The position numbers and the translations under genes are program-made. Shown piece after piece: positions 11,640 to 24,589 of a DNA stretch of 64,000 nt (positions within the stretch are counted from its first letter, which is position 1; the number at the start of each line of letters is the position of its first letter). The notes under the pieces are model-generated. The model did no database searches and was not told the DNA's origin. It worked only from the letters and a program-made list of their open reading frames with translations. This DNA is from Lithospermum erythrorhizon (Eukaryota; Streptophyta; Magnoliopsida; Boraginales; Boraginaceae): assembly GCA_019722365.1 (NCBI GenBank), contig JADFUC010000963.1, positions 124,001 through 188,000 of the forward strand, given 5' to 3'.

Positions 11640-12245
11640 GTATATAAATTAGGATGACAAAGTTTGTTAATTTGATCATTAAAAAATTAATCTAGACAAT
11701 TTTTCTCTAATAATAATTTATTAATTTTGACTATTGAAAAATCTATTAGGCACGAAGGTAATAAGTATATAGTAATCATAAATTATCAATTTTGTTGGTG
11801 GAGTTTTAAATTATTGTGATTATTGAAAAAGACAAATGAACGGTCTTTTAGAGATGAATGTGAAATTTAGTATTTATAAATTTTAAATTTTAATTGTTGA
11901 CTTTGAAATAATTTTAACTATTCAAAAAGAAAATCAATTAATCTTTTAGAGATGGAAGTACTATGACATTTTCATAATTTTTAAGTTTTGTTGGTTGAGG
12001 TTAAAAAATTTTGACTATTGAAAGAAAAAAAGACGACTCTTTTAGAGATGGAGTGTTCATAATTTAGAAATGGTAAAATTAAAGTAATTTTAGTATTGAA
12101 AAAGAAAATTGAACAACCTTTTAGAGATAGAGGTAGTATATAGAATTCATAATTTTTGAAATTTTGTTGAGATTTAAATAATTTTGATTATTGAAAAAAA
12201 TTTTACGTTTTTTAGATATAATATGTAGTATTCATAACTTTTATA
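11640..12245. repeat. Degenerate tandem array, about 90-120 bp units
   Basis: Five to six diverged units share CATAATTTTTAA, TTTTGTTGGTTGAG, TTTTGACTATTGAAAAA and CTTTTAGAGATGGAG. Unit ends resemble a worn Stowaway terminus (GAGATGGAGGTAGTA), suggesting repeated insertion or tandem amplification of a MITE. Confidence 0.6.
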
Positions 12246-13289
12246 TTTAAATGGTTGAAAAAATTATATTGGTCCATTTAAAAAGTATATTAGTTGTTAG
12301 TTAGATTTCTCTAAGATATAGGGATTAATTAATTTATTTAGATGATCATAATTATCTTAGTTGATCATAATATATTGAGCGGTGTGAATATATACAAATG
12401 TCTTTAGATGATTATAGTATGCTTGTGTCCTTATCTGAGAAATAAAAGAATTTGTATCTAAAAAAAAACCATATCATGATGGACATCTTACCAGCCATAA
12501 ATTTGTAATCATGCTCTAATTTTATATAAGATCATGTAATTTTTCTTATTAGAAAAGATTTTATTACTCTTATACTCTCTCAATCCTTAGAAGAATGTGT
12601 TATTGAGTGATAAATAACAATTAGGAATAGTAATGTATTAGTGTATAATGATTTTAGTTTTTTATTTATTAAAAACTCATGTTCTTTTTAAATAATTATT
12701 ACATGTAGTTTACTAAAATAATGCAATTATATTTTATATATATTTTTCATCTTATATACTTTTTTAAAACTATTAATAGGTTCTACTATACTCATTAGGT
12801 TTATTTACTAAAATAATGTAATAATATTATTATTATATAAATTACTAAGTAATATTATTTTCATAATTATATTGGTTTATTTATTATTAACTTATTTTTT
12901 TTTGTTTTAAAGTTTGTAGTTGAAAAATAATGCAAAATATTGAGTTAGGAATGTATGGACCAAGTAATTACGTATTACAATTTTTACATTATTCAGTTTT
13001 CACTTCATATCCTATTAAATATCATAATTTTTTGATTTTACACATATATTCAATATTGTAGAAATAAAATTCAATATTATTTATTTATTAAAAATATTTA
13101 TGTAAATGAAGGAGGAGTTTTGCTAAATAAACAAAACAATCATTACCATAATTAAAGTATCGAGAATGAAGATTGTAGATTACTATGATAAAATTACATA
13201 TACATGTACACAATTTTCAATGTAATAAATATGTTCTATATTAAATGAACCCGAAGTCTATACTGAGTAAAATATTGATAAAATGTTGA
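12246..13289. other. Gene-free AT-rich stretch
   Basis: Very AT-rich sequence with no supported open frame, RNA gene or clear repeat boundary. Confidence 0.6.
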
Positions 13290-13374
13290 AAATCAATAGT
13301 TGGTTTCTACCATTAATTACGCACATTGCGATAATTATTGTAACAATTTATTTACTAGGACAGTTAAATATGTA

Positions 13375-16300
13375 CACTACTAGAATAACGGCAAAGAGCG
13401 GGGAAAAACCGACTCCAAATTTGGAGTCAAAGGGATGGAGTCGAGGTTGGAGTCGGGTGTTCTTGGCAGAAAATATTGCGGGCTTTTATATGGAGTGGGT
13501 TTGGGCAGGGATAGGCGTCGGGATATTAAAATTTTTTAAAAAATATTAAAAAAAACAATGTCGACTAAATGCAGTCTCGATGTTTATAAAAATAATTGTA
13601 AAATTTAAATATGCCCAGGCTCGCTTAAGATACTTCCGTTTATAAATTCAAATAAGTAAAATTAAAGTACTCCGTTGACAAAATAATTATAAATAAAAAA
13701 TTCTAACAATACCATAGTCTCCATTCACAAAATATTGAAATTCGATTCATTACACTTTTTGATTACCAAACCGATTCGGACGCTTGCTCCTTTGAATTGT
13801 CGTCGATTTACTCCCTCTGCAGCTTGTCGTCGATTTCCACTCACTTTTTGAGGCAGCCATTAAACCCTTGCCTCATCATCGCCCCCCACTCACTTTCTCG
13901 TAGTTCATACCGCCACATCATGGCTCGTAAATGGCCCCCGAAAAAAATCTCAAAAGTCACAAAACCCCATCGCCTCGCTTTTCTGATTGATTAAGGTAAT
14001 TTGATTATGTTTAATTTTAGTTTATTATTTGTAATATTTGATTATGTTTAATTTTGTTATTATTTGATTATGTTTAATTTGATTATGTTTATTTGATTAT
14101 GTTCGAATTTTATTGTTTGATTATGTTTAATTTGATTATGTTAATTTGTTTATTATTTTATTTATTATTACAATTAGTTTTATTTCTAATATTTTAAATA
14201 GTTGAATAATTGATAAATTAGTAATTGTAGTAGTTGAATAACTAATTGAAATAGTTATATTAAATTGGATACTGGTAGCTAATTTTTTTCGATTAGTTAT
14301 ATTCGAGTTTAATAGTTCAATAGTTGCCGTTTCAATAGTTGACTATTTGTCGTTTGAATTGTTGAATAGTTTGAATAGTTGAATTGTTGTCGTTTGAATA
14401 GTTGAATTGTTATTATTTGAATAGTTTATATTATGTTGAATATAGTTGAATAGTTAGACATATGGTGAATATTTGAATATTGTTGAATAGTTTGAATAGT
14501 TGAATATTGTTGCGTGGTAGGCGGGATGGAGTCGGTAGGAGGCGGGTGATGAATTAAAATTCCCCGAGGAGGCGGGGTAAGAGGCCGAGGGTGGAGGCGG
14601 TGTATTTAATAGTGTCGAGGCGGACACGGGGAGTGACGGGATTGTCGAAAATGGAAGCGTATGGGAGCAGTTCGGGAGGCCGGGGACATTAAAAAAGTGC
14701 ACTTTTCGCGTTCACAGGTATTGTAACCCAGTTCCTACGGTGCTTGTATTTGTTTAACAAAAAATCATTAATTTATTGTATATGAAGCATGTTATATGTT
14801 TTAAATTGAATCTAACTATAACAAGTTATATATTGGTACATTTAGTTATCTGGCATTCATAATCACATATACTATGATTACATTACATGCAAGTATGATG
14901 TAAATTTATAAGATATTTGTTAAGCTATAATAGTAATATTGTCAATTAATATAGATGAGAGGTTGCAACTATTTACTTTACATTTAATAAGAAAAGATAA
15001 CATATCACATTAAATGTATACGTATCCACTAATTCAATATTCTGATGCATTTATCACATCTCCACTAATATTATTTTCAAATATAATATCTCCATTAATA
15101 ATTATGACCCAAAAATTGCAAAAACTATATAATTTTGTATCAAATGGAGACGGGATGGAGCGGAATTTGTCTCTTTCGCATCTCCAATTTTTAACTGTCT
15201 CCGCTTGAAATCGCTTGATAATGAGGCGATGGGAGGCAGACATCCCCACCATATAAGCCCGTCTACACTGTCGCCGATATAGGCAGGATGAAAACAGAGT
15301 TTTCAACCAATTTCCGCCCTCTGCAAAATTGAGGGGGTAAAAACCACTTTCAAATGGAGGCGGTATGGAAGCGAGGATGGGCTGATATTCGAGAATCGTT
15401 CACCATGCTTATATCTCGCGTTATAAATGCATTCATTATTTTTTTCCCAAACCCACAACATAATATCATCTTTTTTTTATGTTATTAATTTCATTTCCAT
15501 AATTTTATTGTCTACTAACATTAAATTTGATTTTATTTTGTAGGTCACTTTAAAGAGGTAATGATTAATACTTCATTCAATTTTTTTATTATGTATGTAA
15601 TTTATATTTGTGAATATATTTGTAATTTACATTTGTTACTTTTGTTGTAGGGAAATACTTTTGCCACTAGGTAATTTGATTTTTTATTTTAATTTTAGGT
15701 TGAATGTTTGATGTTTATATAAATTAATGTTTGATGTTTATATGAATAAAAAGCTGACTATCGTTGATGTTTATATGAATTAATGTTTGATGTTTATATA
15801 TGAATATGATGTTTAATATGTATTTGTTCTATGAATTGTTATATTTTTATGTTTGAATCTTTGATGTTTTTATATTTGTTTGTATGAGTTGGATGAATTG
15901 AATCTTTTTGATATTTGTTTTATGATTTGGATGGGTTTTTGTGGTGTTGCGACCACATTCTTTGCGTGTTATTGCGGCAAACTTGTTTTGCTTTTTTTTA
16001 AATCTGAAGAGGGTGTCGGGATGGAGGCAATTTGACAGGATGTTGAATTGCATCGGTCTTCCAATGATGAGTCGGGTCGTCGGATTGCGTTCACGAGGAA
16101 TGGAGTCGGTCGTGAGTGGGTTCTATGTGGAGTCGGTTTGGAGTCGGGGGAACAGGCGGGTTGGAGTCAGGGGCATGGAGGCGGTTTGGAGTCGGGAACA
16201 TGGAGCGGTTTGAAGTCGGGGATACGTGGAGCGGTGTAGATCGGGTTATGTGGGAAGGCGGGTTGGAGTCGGTCATTTGGAGACGGGTTGGAGTCGGTTG

Positions 16301-16465
16301 AAGCCGAAAATATTGAGCTTGGTTTTGAGAATCGGAATGGAGGCCGGGTAGTGATTTAGAGGCAGCAAAAAGGCGTCGGGTGGTTCAGAGCTCCATCCGT
16401 CTCTGACAAATAGAGCCGGTTTGGAGGCGGATCGGGCGTGCTTTTTGCCCCGATTTCTAGTAGTG
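13375..16465. mobile_element. Non-autonomous CACTA (En/Spm) transposon, 3,091 bp
   Basis: The left end reads CACTACTAGAA and the right end, on the other strand, CACTACTAGAAATCGGGG. Similarity continues with gaps for about 30 bases (GGCAAAGAGC against GGCAAAAAGC). A perfect 3-bp target duplication, GTA, lies at 13372-13374 and 16466-16468. Subterminal zones are crowded with GGAGTCGG and GGAGGCGG repeats, as expected for transposase-binding regions of CACTA elements. No transposase frame is visible; the middle is AT-rich with runs of TTTGATTATGTTTAA and GTTGAATAGTTGAA. The longest frames are translations of the subterminal repeats. It must therefore rely on a transposase supplied elsewhere. Confidence 0.92.
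16083..16440 (+). repeat. Subterminal GGAGTCGG repeat cluster of the CACTA element
   Basis: At least ten copies of GGAGTCGG/GGAGGCGG-type motifs occur, often in a 15-20 base rhythm. Matching motifs lie at 13410-13460 near the left end and at 14525-14680 internally. High GC and overlapping open frames on both strands make this stretch look coding, but the frames are repetitive. Confidence 0.75.
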
Positions 16466-17270
16466 GTAATTACATAAGCGGAACATTCAGCCATAGTAAT
16501 TTTAGTACTAGTCGGGTTCAGATAATACCGGGGGGTTATGCAGTTAGCTTGAATGCAAATGCGTAACGTTATAATATTAATGATGCATTTATATTATACG
16601 AATTTCTTATTATTTGAGCCTAGAAGATCACACGCATATGGTTGAGTTACATTTCATGTATGAAATAAAACTGCACTTGTTAAATTGGGAAGTTGATTGT
16701 AATCAACGAGATTCCTAATTGAGATAATTATATGAGTAAGGTAAATAAATTGGAAGAGCTTGAATTAATTGACTTGTTAGATCAATTAATTAACTTGTTA
16801 ATAAAACTTGTTTAATTAAACTTGATAAGATTAATTAACGAGTTGGTTGAGTTTATTTGTTTTGACTTGTTAGCTCCAGCCAAAATATTATTGAGTTGTT
16901 TATTTTAATTAACTTGATAAGACTAATTAAATAAATGGGTTTTGCTTCATGAGTTTGGCTCGTTAGTTAACGGTTTAGATTTTATGTGAGCTCTATATAT
17001 TTGAGGCTTTACATGAAAAACTCAATGCAACAAAACACAAAAACCCTAGCCTCCGTTTGATAGAATTTTCGGCCTCCTCCTCCTCCATGGAGGAGCCGAT
17101 TTATTATATGAGACAAATCAAGGTTTTGATTTGTTCTCTTACGTCGGTGTTATCCGGTTCAAGCAAACTCAAGTATGGGATTGACCCTGCGGGTGTAGAC
17201 TAACTAAAAGCACTACAATTGAAGTGCTAGCATATTGGAGATTCAAATGGGGCTTCGTGAAGAATTGTTG

Positions 17271-19348
17271 TTGATTAATTTGACGCAAATTGTAAGTGTT
17301 TTACTTTTTATATATATATATATTATTATATTATTTAGATATGAAATATGTAAATTAAAGAGATTCCGTTTATATGTTTATTTGATTTTAAATTTCCATC
17401 AAAACATGAAAAAGTCAAATTCAATAATCGATGCATCCACATTGAAAATAAACTCAACTTGAAAAGAAACGAAAAGTTTAATTAAGTGGTAAGTATATTG
17501 GTTACTATTCTCAATTATCAAATCTTTGAATGCTACTTTTTTAAAAATTGTTTCATATTTATATATTTATGTTTGTTGGTCATACTATTGATCTTCATCT
17601 CTTGATGATGTATATTAATTTCATATTGTTGTTGTTTTTAAGATAGTCTTATCTCTTAATTGCCTACAATTAATTTTATGATGTGAATCGTTTTATTTTA
17701 ATCTATGAGAAAAGAGAGGTCAGCTAGCAAATAATTCACAGAAGAAAATAACAAGAATCGAAAATATGATCAATTAATCTTGATGAGGATGATGACATAA
17801 TGTAGATAGATATATAAAGATAAAGAAGAAGAAATTTTGATTATTTGATTATGACATTATTGAATTTTTAAACAAGGAAGTTTAAAATATATAAATGATA
17901 TTTTCCGTTGTGATGATTTCATAGTTCTGAAAAATGATACTCTATAAAATTTATAAAAATTTATTCATTACATATATAATTTTGTTTATCTAAGTTTGGT
18001 TACATTTTATAACTATAGCGAAAATAACTTGAACCTTGAGAGTTATCGCGTCTGCAGCGTCCGCACGTCCATTTTTACTAATATAATGTAAACATTCAAG
18101 TTAAGTTTTGGTAGGGTGATGGCTGTGCTGAAAGCATCGACTGAAACTTTTAGCGATAAGGTATTCAGTTCTACTCTCGTAATTTATAATATTGTATGTA
18201 GTAAATGCTTTCGTTCTTCAATTGCTCCAAAAAAAATCGTTTTTGGTAGATATAGATAGGATTTTAATTGATTTGTTGGATCATACTACTAACTATCTCA
18301 ATTTCTCACAAGGATATCTTCAATTTAACAAGAAGATTTGATTTATCATTTTAAAAAAATCAACGGTCAACATTCAACGTTCAAGTTCATTGCTTAGGAA
18401 AACACAAAAAATTATATTATAACTTCATTTCAATTTAATCCGAAGATCTAATTGATCGTTTAAAAAAATCAATTTTGAACATAACTAATCTAATTTTGAT
18501 ATGATAATGTGAGTATCTAATCTTAAAGATCGTCAGAGCCAGATTGTCCAAACTAACTTTTTATAGTTGTATTTTGGCTTTGATCTTAAATATATTATTT
18601 GTTTTGTATTGTATAATATTTGATAAAAAAATATATCGATGGAAAGAGTTTGAAATATATTTTTCATTAATATAGTTTTAAATCAGAAGTATTATCTGAT
18701 ACTGAATAAATATGTGTTCTGATCAAAGTTGAGAATACTGACAAAGTTAAAAGTGGGCAATCTTACGATAAATAGAGGTAATTACTATAATATCATTAAA
18801 ATTGTTATAAAATAATTAACATCAAATGAATTAATTATCAGTTAGAAATTAAGATGATTATTAATTTGATAAAATCTCTCAATTAAATTAGAATAGTAAT
18901 AATACGACTAATATTGAATTAGCGTTTGTAGCTTCAAAGTGATTATAGAAATCAACGATAAATATACTTTCGTTTATCGCCGGCGAAATTGACAATGTCA
19001 CGGACAAAGTATAATAAACATTTCTTGTTTGACTAATTGAGATTGGCATAATCATAGCAGCAAAGAGAATCCTATTGAAGGCCTAGAAATCAAATTTGGA
19101 CAATAAACTTATTAAGAGTTTGAGCATGTTATTGTACTAAAATGTAACATTTACTTTGTATAGTTGCTTGCTAAAAAAGATTATACACTGATCCATCTTT
19201 GTTATTAGAACGACAAAATATAATGAGTTATAGTGTTATACCATATAATATTAAAATCTTTTGATAATTTCAAAGTATATATCATATCATTTGTGTTTTT
19301 TTTCTTTTCAAAATAAGAGGTAATAATATCTGAAAATTGTATCTGTAA
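17271..19348. other. Gene-free AT-rich stretch
   Basis: No supported gene. The block at about 18720-18775 resembles a worn MITE terminus (AAAGTGGGCAATCTTACGATA...GAGGTA) without a recognisable partner. Confidence 0.5.
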
Positions 19349-19794
19349 TCACTTTGGCTTATTATTAATATCACCAATGCACGAAATGATACATCTTCGA
19401 CCAACACAAGCTGAATGACAATTTATATTAGGTGCACCACAATGTTCATTGCTGTGGCATCTTCGATTCTTTTGATCACTTGGCAAAAATTGGATTGATT
19501 CCATAGCTTCACATGTTAAATTTATACTGGAAATAGTCGAATGTATACCACATCTTTTACTAATAAAATAAATCTATAGTAAAATGCTAGTGAATAAGAC
19601 AGTTTATTTGCCAAAGATGCAAGAATTTGGATAAGCTACTTTTTAATTTGTCATTAAAATGGTAAAAATAACAAATTAACATTAGTAATAATATGTAGAA
19701 CATATATACCTGAAGCTGCAAATAGCACACACTAAGTATATAATAGGTAATTAAGTATAGTGATAAAAAAAAATACATTTAGAAAACAATACAT
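19349..19794 (-). CDS. Candidate secreted cysteine-rich peptide (defensin-like)
   Basis: Proposed two-exon model: exon 1 19794-19733 (20 codons plus two bases) and exon 2 19526-19349, about 79 residues. Exon 1 would encode a hydrophobic leader (MYCFLNVFFFITILNYLL), like a signal peptide. Exon 2 is read from a good acceptor (TATTTCCAG) and holds RRCHSNEHCG, CHSACVGRRC and IISCIG, i.e. the spacing C-x5-C-x6-C-x3-C-x4-C-x3-C plus one earlier Cys in NLTCEA. A short signal exon followed by a Cys-rich exon is the usual layout of defensin-like and related small secreted peptides. The donor assumed for exon 1 (TA/GTGTGC) is weak. The stronger CAG/GTATAT at 19710 would put exon 2 out of frame. The gene may therefore be broken. 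The family is not identified; exon 2 is the firmer part. Confidence 0.35.
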
Positions 19795-21300
19795 ATTGAT
19801 ATGTTTCCTAATATGAAATATTTTATCATAGCATCTTACGGAGTAATATTCATCACAATTTAGAAACGAGAGAAAAAAAAAATCAATATCGAATAAGATC
19901 AAATTTGAACTGGTCAATTAGTTATTTTTAACTGTCGGTTCTGATAGGTGGCATCTTTATTAAAAGTGTAGAAAGCGAGTAAATGCTAATGATTACCAAA
20001 GGGTCCACTATCCTGGCTTATATCGAGAAGGTGTTAATCCGTGATGTCCTCGATTGATAGAGAGCTAAAGTTTTCTTTTAGCAAACCCCAGCCTTGAAAT
20101 TAAACTCTTATAAAAGTCAAATGTTGGTGCATAAAAGGCGGTAATCACGTCTTAACAACCCCGATTATTTATCGGTTGAAATTTATGTCCATAAGACAAT
20201 GACATACTTATTGTCATACTTATTGTATTTAGTCTTTGTATGGTAACTCATGGCATAATTTGTATATTAAAGAAAGATCTAACTTGGAATCGTTCAATAT
20301 GTTCGACACTAGAAAAAGAAATAAAAGGAACGTTTTGGTTTGGGATTGTTACGTTATTAGTCACTAGTAGGCTAAGCCCGTTTAAAGACAGGCCTAAAAG
20401 CCCATCTTTGGTTGAGACGGCCACGATAAGATCACGTAAGTCAATTGGTTCTTAGAAACTAAATGAGCCAATATATGTTCGTAGTTCAATGATAGTAAAG
20501 ATCGGTCGGCCAATTTTATCCATTCCTTCACTCCATGTCTCCATGCCATTACTTTCTCCACAAACATGCTCAAAGTATGTATAATGAAGATATTGTGCTT
20601 ATTAGTCAAACTGAGGGCGCAAGTATAGTAATTTTACATGTGGTCACGAGGCTTTGTGCGTAAATATGCAGGTGGTACTTGTATTTTCGCCTTTTATGCA
20701 GATAGCCCCAGTATCATTCTTGTGCGAGGACACCCAGATTCCTAATTTTCCACATTTAAATAGTTAAAATGACTATTTTTAAACTGTATTCTGTAAGAAT
20801 ATAGGCACATTTTAAAATATTTTATACAATTAAAATAAGACGATCACTTTCGGCTTTAGCAGCTTTTCAGCCTCTACACTGCAGCATCTCAATAGTATAC
20901 TCTAGCACCAAATCAATGTGGCTTGCAACCACTTTTTGCTTGCTTTTGATTCACAAAACTCATCAGTTAGACAGCTGCCCCCATAAGCCGCCCCGGGCTT
21001 AAAAGTGAAAAACGAGAAAATATTAAACCTTTATTGATCTTGTTTGGAAATCGAACAAGAAAAAGCAAAAAGAAACCAGCAGCTGTGATTAATCAAGTTT
21101 TTCGAGTTTATAGGCGGGAAGGAGCCCGGCCGACCACCCAGCGTAGATCGTGTAGTATTTTTTCTTGGCCGATTGAAAGAATGTTTCACTGAGTTAAAAA
21201 AATGCTTCCTGAATTTCAATCTTATATTAATGCAGTAGTGATATATTTTGAGTTGATTTGTGTAAAAAATTAGTGAAGTCAAGTTTAGTGAATTGATTAG
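19795..21300. other. Gene-free stretch
   Basis: No supported gene. A CACTAGTAGG string at 20361 and the shared TAAAGACAGGCC at about 20379 and 31720 hint at transposon remnants. The 60-80 residue frames here have no recognisable motif. Confidence 0.4.
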
Positions 21301-21595
21301 TGATCACGTGTAGTGGTGAGGTTAGGGGTATGGGGAGGCGGTGGTGAGTGGGGTTGTGGGTGGTGGGGACGATGGGGTAGGGGGCATTGGGGGAGTAGGG
21401 TGGCAGTAGGGTAAGGGGCAATGAGAGAAATTAAAAAGGGTAAGCGATGGGGTAAGGGCAATGGGGGAAGTAGGAGTAGGAGAAAGGGGTAGAAGGTGGG
21501 GGGTAGAGTGGGGTGATGGTGGAGAGCCGGTTGGTGGAGGTAGAGGGTGCGTATAGTGGTGGGGGAGTAGGGAGTAGAGTTGGTGTGTTGAAGAA
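21301..21595 (+). repeat. G-rich, nearly C-free tract
   Basis: About 290 bases are dominated by GGGG, GGTGG and GGGTAGG runs on the plus strand, a purine-rich block in AT-rich surroundings. Many closely spaced G-runs would allow G-quadruplex formation. No coding frame is credible. Confidence 0.7.
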
Positions 21596-22040
21596 AGAAA
21601 GGGATAGAATATGTTAAGAAAGAAAAGTGTAGAGTTTATTTTTAATTATGTAAAATATTTAAAATGTGGTCATTGCTCTTTGAATCCACTATATTAGTGT
21701 AGTGTTAGGGATAAAATAGTCATTTTAATATAGGGGTAATATAGTCATTTAATGTTTTGTCTCTTGTGGTATAATGTAGGGATAAAATAATCATTTCATT
21801 GTGTATTTTAGGGGTAACATAGTCATTTTATTATGTATTTTAGTGGAAAGTGGAGTGCAGGGTGTGCAGACAGAGATGAATAAATTCATGAATCGCATGA
21901 AAATTACAGTATAGTTTAGGAGATAAGCGAATGTTAAGATCCAGTTTATAGCCTCGTATACTTAAAGAAGTAAAACTATCTTGCATCGATCAAAGACTTC
22001 CGTAACTATCGTAACATCAATGGCTAGTATCGATTTAATA

Positions 22041-22213
22041 CTCCACCCGATTTTTTCTTTGTCGTTACAGAATTATCATACAAATTAAGAAGAAGAGAAA
22101 GTAGTAAAAGACTGCATTGAAAATATAGAATGAAACTTTTTTATCCTAAAATGACAAGTAAAAATATTCAAATTTTTCAAGCTAGACCGACAAATAATTT
22201 TATCCGGAGGGAG
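22041..22213. mobile_element. Stowaway-like MITE, 173 bp
   Basis: The left end CTCCACCCGATTTTTTCTT is flanked by TA (22039-22040). The right end, on the other strand, is CTCCCTCCGGATAAAATTA followed by TTTGTCG, flanked by TA (22214-22215). Both termini then carry TTTGTCG. TIR motif, TA duplication and size fit Stowaway. Confidence 0.7.
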
Positions 22214-22757
22214 TAGTGTTATTCGGATAGGACATGTAACACAGTATCGGTCGAATCTCGAAGTAGTAAAGTATAGCTTCTGATTTTTCGAGAGAGAACA
22301 ATAAATCTTAAATAGTTACGAATGGTTACGATAGTCTGTTCTGCCTCTTTTTAACACCAGATTACCAACAAAACTACAATTCAATTTTTGGCCAAATGAT
22401 TATAACCAAAGAGAATCATACAACACATTGTAGTAGAAAATTCCATAAAACAAGGCAATATGTCGGTCCTTTCACATTAGTGTAATTTTTGTTTTCTAAA
22501 TATTTTGTTTCCATTTTATTTGTATGTATATATAAACTTGCCTTTCCATGAAATTATTACTATTTTATTATTTCAACTTAAAACCCTATAATTTGTGAAG
22601 AGAGACACAAAAATATTGCCTTGCTTTCGAGGAAAATCTGAGATTCGTTACATGTTTTATCTTTATAGAGGCAGTTAATAGTAACTAGTAAGTCATATGA
22701 ATTATACTCAACACCGAATCTAATAAGAACGGATTATATTCGAGAATTAAGCAGCAT

Positions 22758-23452
22758 TCGGGTCCACGATTTTAACATAAATGTCAAATAGGTCCCCGAG
22801 TTTTTAATAATACCACATTAGGTCCTTTGACAAATATTCACTTAGTAATTTACCCTTATACCCTTATATAATTTTGAGACTTTCTTTAATAAATATAAAA
22901 AATCATTCACAATAATTTCCATGGCATTAAAATCAACATAACAAATCAAATGAAAGATACATACGATAATCTTCTAGTGAAAACTTCAACTTGGGATTTG
23001 TAATAGATAATCCTCCTCCAAGAAAATGGTTTGTGCATTTCACATCATCGGAACCAAATCTGATGCTTGTTGAATAAATAAAGGGAGAGTGTGATGTGGG
23101 CAATGCATACGAGGTGGGTAAGGGTGATGATACTCATGTGCGGCTGCATAATTGGGTGCTTTTGTAGTGAAGCAAAATGATTATAGACAATAGTGGTGGT
23201 TGTGTGCGGTGGTTCTTAATAAACGATAGTGCTGCTAACTGTATTCGGTATTTGACATGACAATGAAGATGATGAGGGTGGTAGGGTGGGGAAGTGGAGG
23301 GTAGAATAGTCAATGCATCAATTCATCTTTATGTTAAAGGACATAACTGACATTTAATATAAAATTCAAGGACCTAATATGGTAATTATGAAAAATTCAG
23401 GGACTCATTTGACATTTAGTATATAACTCAGGGACCTCAACGTCATTCACCC
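22758..23452. mobile_element. Inverted-repeat element, about 0.7 kb, probably Mutator- or hAT-type MITE
   Basis: The left arm contains AAATGTCAAATAGGTCCC and ACATTAGGTCC. The right arm on the other strand has AAATGTCAAATGAGTCCC and CATATTAGGTCC in the same order and spacing. The arms are about 70-90 bases. The outermost bases have diverged, so the exact ends and target duplication are uncertain. The middle has no transposase. Confidence 0.65.
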
Positions 23453-24585
23453 TCATATTTACATTGCATAATAATATGATTATAATTTCGATAGAAAACT
23501 CATAGCATAATAACAGATGAGCCAACAAAAGTGCACAACAAATACTGATGTGTTTTTTTCAAAAGAGAGTATGATAGTTGCAAAGTCATATTAAAGTTAG
23601 AACATATACATATAAGAGTATGATGTGTATAATAGAGCAGCCTATCTCCCTGTTAGATTATGGCACATTATCTTGGGATAGTGTGGTCTCTGAGCTGCGT
23701 GTAGCATCATCACCAAACAATGCCCTCTTAATGGGACTCCTTATACCAAAAGACCACTGATGCATATCAAGCAAGACATTTGCTTGGAAAATGATTAAAT
23801 ATATTTATATATGTAACTACAAATAAGAGTAATGATATACTAACATACCAGTTAAGATAGTGACATTCTCAAGTTGACATTGATATATGTATCGTTGAGG
23901 ATGGAATTAGACGGGAGCACCATAGGTTCAACATATCCACATAGGAAAGAACAAGCGAGTCAGCACAAGGCATCACAATGACATAAAAGACATATTATGA
24001 AAAACAGAAAATGATCATTGCTAGTACAATACAGGGAGGACCATCATACACACCAGCATAATACGAGTGTCGCCGGGCATTTCACTCATTAGCATCGTAT
24101 TCGAATATTCAAGCAAGGAGAACATCAAGGTGGGAACAGACAATCCGAGTGGCATGCAGACAACCAACTACCATACAAAAATAGGCCAAGATACCCAAAA
24201 GAGTCGGAAACCACAGGAAAAGGGGAAAATAAAATAAAAAAGGATACAAAAAATGAACTACATGGAAAATAGGACAAACCAAAAAAGAAAAACAAAGTAT
24301 TACACGGTTCCAGTCGCAGCGACAAAGAAGATGCGGTCTGAGGAAAAAGGAACAAGCTAGATGCCAGAGCAGCGATTAATGCGAGATCAAAGGAACTAAA
24401 AAATATATTCTTGAGTGGCCAAAATGAACTAATCATAACATCCAATTTCACAAAGACATCATCTCAAAAAAATCAACAACTTACTTAGGATAAAAGAGAT
24501 GTGACTTCGCCAAAATCAAATCGAGACGAAATACATTGAAGTGAAGCCAAATTGTAGCACAAGCAGAGAAGTTTGGGACGATTCG
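23453..24585. other. Gene-free stretch
   Basis: No supported gene. The 108-residue minus frame at 24125-24451 is low-complexity Phe/Ser/Leu sequence opposite an A-rich plus strand and is not convincing. Confidence 0.45.
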
Positions 24586-24589
24586 GACA

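Larger units (their letters stand above)
13290..17270 (+). repeat. LTR-like repeat family, copy C, split by a CACTA insertion
   Basis: Sequence left of the CACTA element (about 13290-13374, ending ATAATTATTGTAACAATTTA and CAGTTAAATATGTA) and right of it (from 16466, AATTACATAAGCGGAACATTC) together match one continuous stretch of the 5.0-5.75 kb copy read on the minus strand. The right part then carries TTTCATGTATG, a TATA-like CTCTATATATTTGAG near 16990, AAACTCAAGTATGGGATTGA and GGGGCTTCGTGAAGAATTG. It looks like a solo copia-type LTR. Confidence 0.6.

Noticed and set aside
16048..16301. Overlapping open frames on both strands
   Set aside because: All are read-outs of GGAGTCGG repeats in the CACTA subterminal region.
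20361..20460. CACTAGTAGG start as a second CACTA element
   Set aside because: No matching inverted end or 3-bp duplication was found nearby.
24125..24451. 108-residue minus-strand open frame rich in Phe/Ser/Leu
   Set aside because: The composition mirrors an A-rich plus strand; no domain, no gene context.
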